NCBI GenBank assembly: GCA_902587545.1
Contig: CACILL010000005.1
Coordinates: 1-40,260, forward strand
Direction: 5' to 3'
DNA length: 40,260 nucleotides
DNA from: an uncultured SAR86 cluster bacterium
Lineage (GTDB): Bacteria > Pseudomonadota > Gammaproteobacteria > Magnimaribacterales > AG-339-G14
Numbering within the stretch: position 1 is the first letter of the stretch; every line of letters begins with the position of its first letter. The translations under genes and the position numbers were made by a program. This document shows, piece after piece, positions 37,625 through 40,260 of the stretch. The notes below the pieces were generated by a model. That model was given only the letters and a program-made list of their open reading frames with translations, was not told the DNA's origin and did not search any database.

Positions 37625-38351
37625 GTTATTTCTGCTTATATTCCTTTTAATTTCAAGTTTTATATATTCAGAAGCTATAGTAAACGTTGAAGATCTCAGA
37701 AGAGATGGCGAAAAAGGTTTTTTTGCAAACATTTCAGGCTCTTTAAGTTTTTCCAGTGGAAATAGAAATAGAGACAGTTTTTCTATTCAGTCTTCACTGG
37801 ACTACAACATAAATAATTTAGAAACATTTTTTGTTGTAAAAAGATCACAAAAACAAATAAACAATAAAAATTATGACTCTGCAACATTAGCTCATCTTAG
37901 ACTTAATTTTTTATTTGATAAGGATCCTAGTTTAGAGATGTTTATTCAGTATTCTAAAAATCCTTTTAGAAAATTTAACAAAAGAGAGTTGATTGGTTTG
38001 GGTGCAAGATTTAATTTAGAAAATAACTTTAAAGCAGGAATAGGAATCATGAACGAAGACGAGGAAGACTTATCAGCAATTTCTGATAATACTATTAGGG
38101 TTTCCTCCTATTTCCACAGTGAATTTTTAATTGATGAAAATATAGTATTTGATTTATCTGCATTTTTACAACCTGCATTAAGTTCATTTGATGACTTTAA
38201 AGCAACATTGATAGGTCAGTTTGATTTTCACGTAAATGAGAGTTTTAAAATCTCTCTTCAATACAATACCTTTTATGATTCCAAACCTCCTTCAACCGCA
38301 TTAAAAAAAGAAGAAGGATTTGCAACATTATTTTCGTATAATTTCAATTAA
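37560..38351 (+). CDS. DUF481-like outer-membrane protein
   Basis: 263 aa from the ATG at 37560, which overlaps the cyclase gene by 65 bp. This start puts ~22 polar residues ahead of the signal-type hydrophobic run (KLFLLIFLLISSFIYSEA), longer than usual, so a rarer start within 37596-37630 is possible. The mature part alternates beta strands (FFANISGSLSFSSGNRNRD; GLGARFNLENNFKAGIG; FKISLQYNTFYDS) and ends FSYNFN, as in DUF481 / YdiY-like small barrels. Solute unknown. Coupled to the cyclase and 5 bp from the MscS gene, so the three form one operon. Confidence 0.75.
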   Translation: MHYPNKPCQKNGLESLSQILNKLFLLIFLLISSFIYSEAIVNVEDLRRDGEKGFFANISGSLSFSSGNRNRDSFSIQSSLDYNINNLETFFVVKRSQKQINNKNYDSATLAHLRLNFLFDKDPSLEMFIQYSKNPFRKFNKRELIGLGARFNLENNFKAGIGIMNEDEEDLSAISDNTIRVSSYFHSEFLIDENIVFDLSAFLQPALSSFDDFKATLIGQFDFHVNESFKISLQYNTFYDSKPPSTALKKEEGFATLFSYNFN

Positions 38352-38356
38352 TTTTT

Positions 38357-39454
38357 ATGAACGGCTTTTCTAATTTAGTTTTAGGAGTATGGAATCAAGA
38401 CTTTCTTGGAATTTCTATTGGAAATGTAGTTATTTCTATAGTGATCATTGTTTTCTCATTGATTTTGAGAGCTCTAATTATTTCTAGAGTTTTCAAATTT
38501 TTAGAAAATCTAGCGAAAGAGACAGAAACAGAAGCAGACGATATTCTGCTTGAAACTCTTGAAAAGCCTATAGGTAATGTTCCATTAGCTTTGGGACTAT
38601 ATCTAATAATTGAGTTATTGCCTTTATCTGGAATTGCAGATGTTTTTTTAACAAATACAGTTAAAGCCTTAATTGCTTACACGATTTTTAGTGTACTTAC
38701 AAAGGCAGTAGGACCAGTCTTTGAACTTCTTGCAGTAAGGTCTTGGGTAACTGCGGCTTTATCTATGTGGTTAGAAAGATTTACCAGAGTCCTAATTTGG
38801 ATTTTAGCAATTGCTATTATTTTAGATATATTTGGAGTAGAAATAGGTCCTATTATCGCTGGATTAGGACTTTTTTCAGTTGCGGTAGCACTGGGAGCCC
38901 AAGATTTATTTAAAAATCTAATATCTGGAATACTTATTATTGCTGAAAACAGATTTCAGCCAGGAGACAGAATAGAGGTTGATGGTAAATTACATGGAAT
39001 AGTAGAAACTATTGGATTTAGATCAACTATGATTAGATTATTTAACACCTCCCCCATGATAATTCCTAATAAAGATTTGTCAGATGTAAATGTGACTAAT
39101 CACGGAGAATTAAGATATAGAAGAATTAAATGGCAAATTAATCTTTTATACTCAACTTCGGTAGAACAATTGAAATTAATTTGTGATCAGATTCGCGATT
39201 ACGTTAATAACGAAAAAGAGGGTTTTGCAGTTAATCCGGGACAAGATTCTTTTGCAAAGGCAGTTGAATTTGGAGCAAGTTCAATTGATGTAGAAATTCT
39301 ATGTTACTCAGCAGAACGAGATTATTCTCACTACACAGACTTAAAACAAAAACTTGTACATAAAGTAATGGAAATTGTCAGAGAGAATGGTTCTGACTTT
39401 GCTTTCCCGTCTAGATCAGTTTATGTTGAATCAAGTCACGAAATAGAATCTTAA
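38357..39454 (+). CDS. MscS-family mechanosensitive channel
   Basis: 365 aa, larger than E. coli MscS (286). Several TM helices precede the pore helix and beta domain: GLGLFSVAVALGAQDLFKN is the Gly/Ala-rich pore-lining helix TM3, then AENRFQPGDRIEV, IGFRSTMIRLFNT and MIIPNKDLSDVNVTNH of the beta domain. The C-terminal part (about 260-355) is the alpha/beta cytosolic vestibule. It opens on membrane tension to relieve hypo-osmotic shock. Last gene of the cyclase-DUF481 operon; its stop abuts the convergent channel gene. Confidence 0.92.
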   Translation: MNGFSNLVLGVWNQDFLGISIGNVVISIVIIVFSLILRALIISRVFKFLENLAKETETEADDILLETLEKPIGNVPLALGLYLIIELLPLSGIADVFLTNTVKALIAYTIFSVLTKAVGPVFELLAVRSWVTAALSMWLERFTRVLIWILAIAIILDIFGVEIGPIIAGLGLFSVAVALGAQDLFKNLISGILIIAENRFQPGDRIEVDGKLHGIVETIGFRSTMIRLFNTSPMIIPNKDLSDVNVTNHGELRYRRIKWQINLLYSTSVEQLKLICDQIRDYVNNEKEGFAVNPGQDSFAKAVEFGASSIDVEILCYSAERDYSHYTDLKQKLVHKVMEIVRENGSDFAFPSRSVYVESSHEIES

Positions 39455-40260
39455 CTATCCAGTCCTATCTGCAGCGCTCTGCTTTAAATCTTCAAATAAA
39501 ATTGGATATTCTTTAGTTAAGTCATGTAATGAATCTTTGGATAGCTTTAATAGCTTAACTTCTTCTAGTACTGAAATAGTCGCATTTCTTTCAGCTTGGC
39601 TAATTAATCCAGTTTCTCCAAAATAATCGCCTGATCCCAGTACAACGGGAGATTCAATTTCTACTTGAACACTTCCGAATTCAATTATGTAAAGAGCATC
39701 TGCAATATCACCTTTTTCAAAAATAACTTGTTTTGCTGGTAAAACTAGAGGTTCAAGTTTTGAATTTATTTTAGTAATTGCTCCAATTGGAAGATTAGAA
39801 AATAAATTAATTTCTGTTATAGCTTCAAGTGAAACTAGAAAATTTCTTTTCTGGATATCTTCATAGTAAGCTGAAGCAAGAATTGCTGCAGGCAAGGCAA
39901 ACATTGCGATACCAAGAAACATTGCAAAACTAGAAATAAGCTTACCTAAGTCAGAGACAGGAGTAACATCACCATAACCAACAGTAGTGAGTGTAGCTAT
40001 TCCATACCACATTGAATCTAATATGTTTCCAAATGCCTCTGGTTGTAAATCTTTTTCTAGAAAATGAATGATTACTGAAAAAATTAAAAGAAGAGAAAAA
40101 ACAACAATTTGCGTCCCCAAAATTGAAAGTCTTTGTTTCCATATTGTTTTTAATAAAGTATTCGTTGGCAGTAGAACTCTCAATTGACTGAAAATTGAAT
40201 AAGCTCTGAAAATTCTAAAGATTCTTAAATCTATGATATTAATTAAAAGGTAATTAAAAA
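39455..40260 (-). CDS. Voltage-sensor potassium channel with cyclic-nucleotide-binding domain, 5' end outside window
   Basis: The frame is open from the window edge to the stop at 39455, so the gene is cut. Read from the edge: LINIIDLRIFRIFRAYSIF, an S4-type helix with Arg at every third place, then a linker, S5 (TQIVVFSLLLIFSVIIHFL), pore with filter TLTTVGYGDVTP, and S6 (MFLGIAMFALPAAILASAYY). The last ~120 residues are a CNBD with the phosphate-binding cassette YFGETGLISQAERNATI, which keeps the Glu and the Arg that contact the nucleotide. The plan matches MloK1/HCN-type channels. A close TTG (40183) is internal. It is convergent with the MscS gene, 0 bp apart. Nearby cyclase makes cAMP the likely ligand. 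Confidence 0.9.
   Translation of the reverse strand, partial: FNYLLINIIDLRIFRIFRAYSIFSQLRVLLPTNTLLKTIWKQRLSILGTQIVVFSLLLIFSVIIHFLEKDLQPEAFGNILDSMWYGIATLTTVGYGDVTPVSDLGKLISSFAMFLGIAMFALPAAILASAYYEDIQKRNFLVSLEAITEINLFSNLPIGAITKINSKLEPLVLPAKQVIFEKGDIADALYIIEFGSVQVEIESPVVLGSGDYFGETGLISQAERNATISVLEEVKLLKLSKDSLHDLTKEYPILFEDLKQSAADRTG

Noticed and set aside
39455-40183. The K+ channel as a complete two-TM channel starting at 40183
   Set aside because: That codon is TTG and the frame continues upstream with an obvious S4 helix, so the start lies outside the window.

Overview
The window is about 40 kb of AT-rich, very compact bacterial DNA. The gene set (ftsK-lolA-serS with divergent trxB, a LolA outer-membrane lipoprotein route, TorF-type porins, a YhdH/AcuI-type reductase, PurU) points to a marine gammaproteobacterium with a streamlined genome. 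SAR86-like is my best guess, from base composition, compaction and the lipid and CoA enzymes; no rRNA or tRNA was seen to confirm it. Neighbouring genes often overlap or lie a few bases apart, and most convergent pairs touch or overlap at their stop codons.

Layout. (1) 1-4799, rightward: the 3' part of a Slam-like TPR/outer-membrane barrel gene, then a large exported FecR-cadherin protein whose C-terminus resembles the TbpB-like barrel carried by known Slam substrates. (2) 10263-4796, leftward chain: acyl-CoA synthetase, CMD/AhpD-like protein, a previously unlisted 48-aa lipoprotein, and a 1047-aa exported protein with a Ser/Asn/Glu repeat tail. (3) 10312-10919, rightward: two related small membrane proteins separated by a long hairpin. 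(4) 16190-10947, leftward: ftsK, lolA, serS, sohB; trxB and an enoyl-CoA hydratase-like gene run the other way. (5) 19963-17885, leftward: AcuI-like reductase, a 40-aa membrane microprotein overlapping both neighbours, and nitronate monooxygenase. (6) 20200-22402, rightward: three TorF porin paralogues separated by strong hairpins; the third starts directly on the T-run of a terminator. (7) 24705-22383, leftward: alpha/beta hydrolase and a stand-alone carboxyltransferase subunit. (8) GDPD (+), UMF1-type MFS transporter (-), a 52-aa membrane microprotein (+). (9) 30680-26920, leftward: a catechol-O-methyltransferase-like enzyme, Smr protein, dihydroorotase and amidase. (10) 30707-33187: zinc metalloprotease. 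(11) 35371-33180, leftward: second Slam-like paralogue and purU. (12) 35441-40260: CHASE2 adenylate cyclase, DUF481 outer-membrane protein, MscS channel, and (opposite strand, running off the window) a voltage-sensor K+ channel with a cyclic-nucleotide-binding domain.

How they may work together: the strongest system-level leads are (a) a Slam-like exporter paired with a FecR-cadherin-TbpB-like cargo, with a second Slam-like copy divergent from a CHASE2 cyclase, and (b) a cAMP/ion-channel neighbourhood in which a cyclase, a mechanosensitive channel and a CNBD potassium channel are clustered. Three microproteins (48, 40 and 52 aa) were found by reading the gaps by eye.
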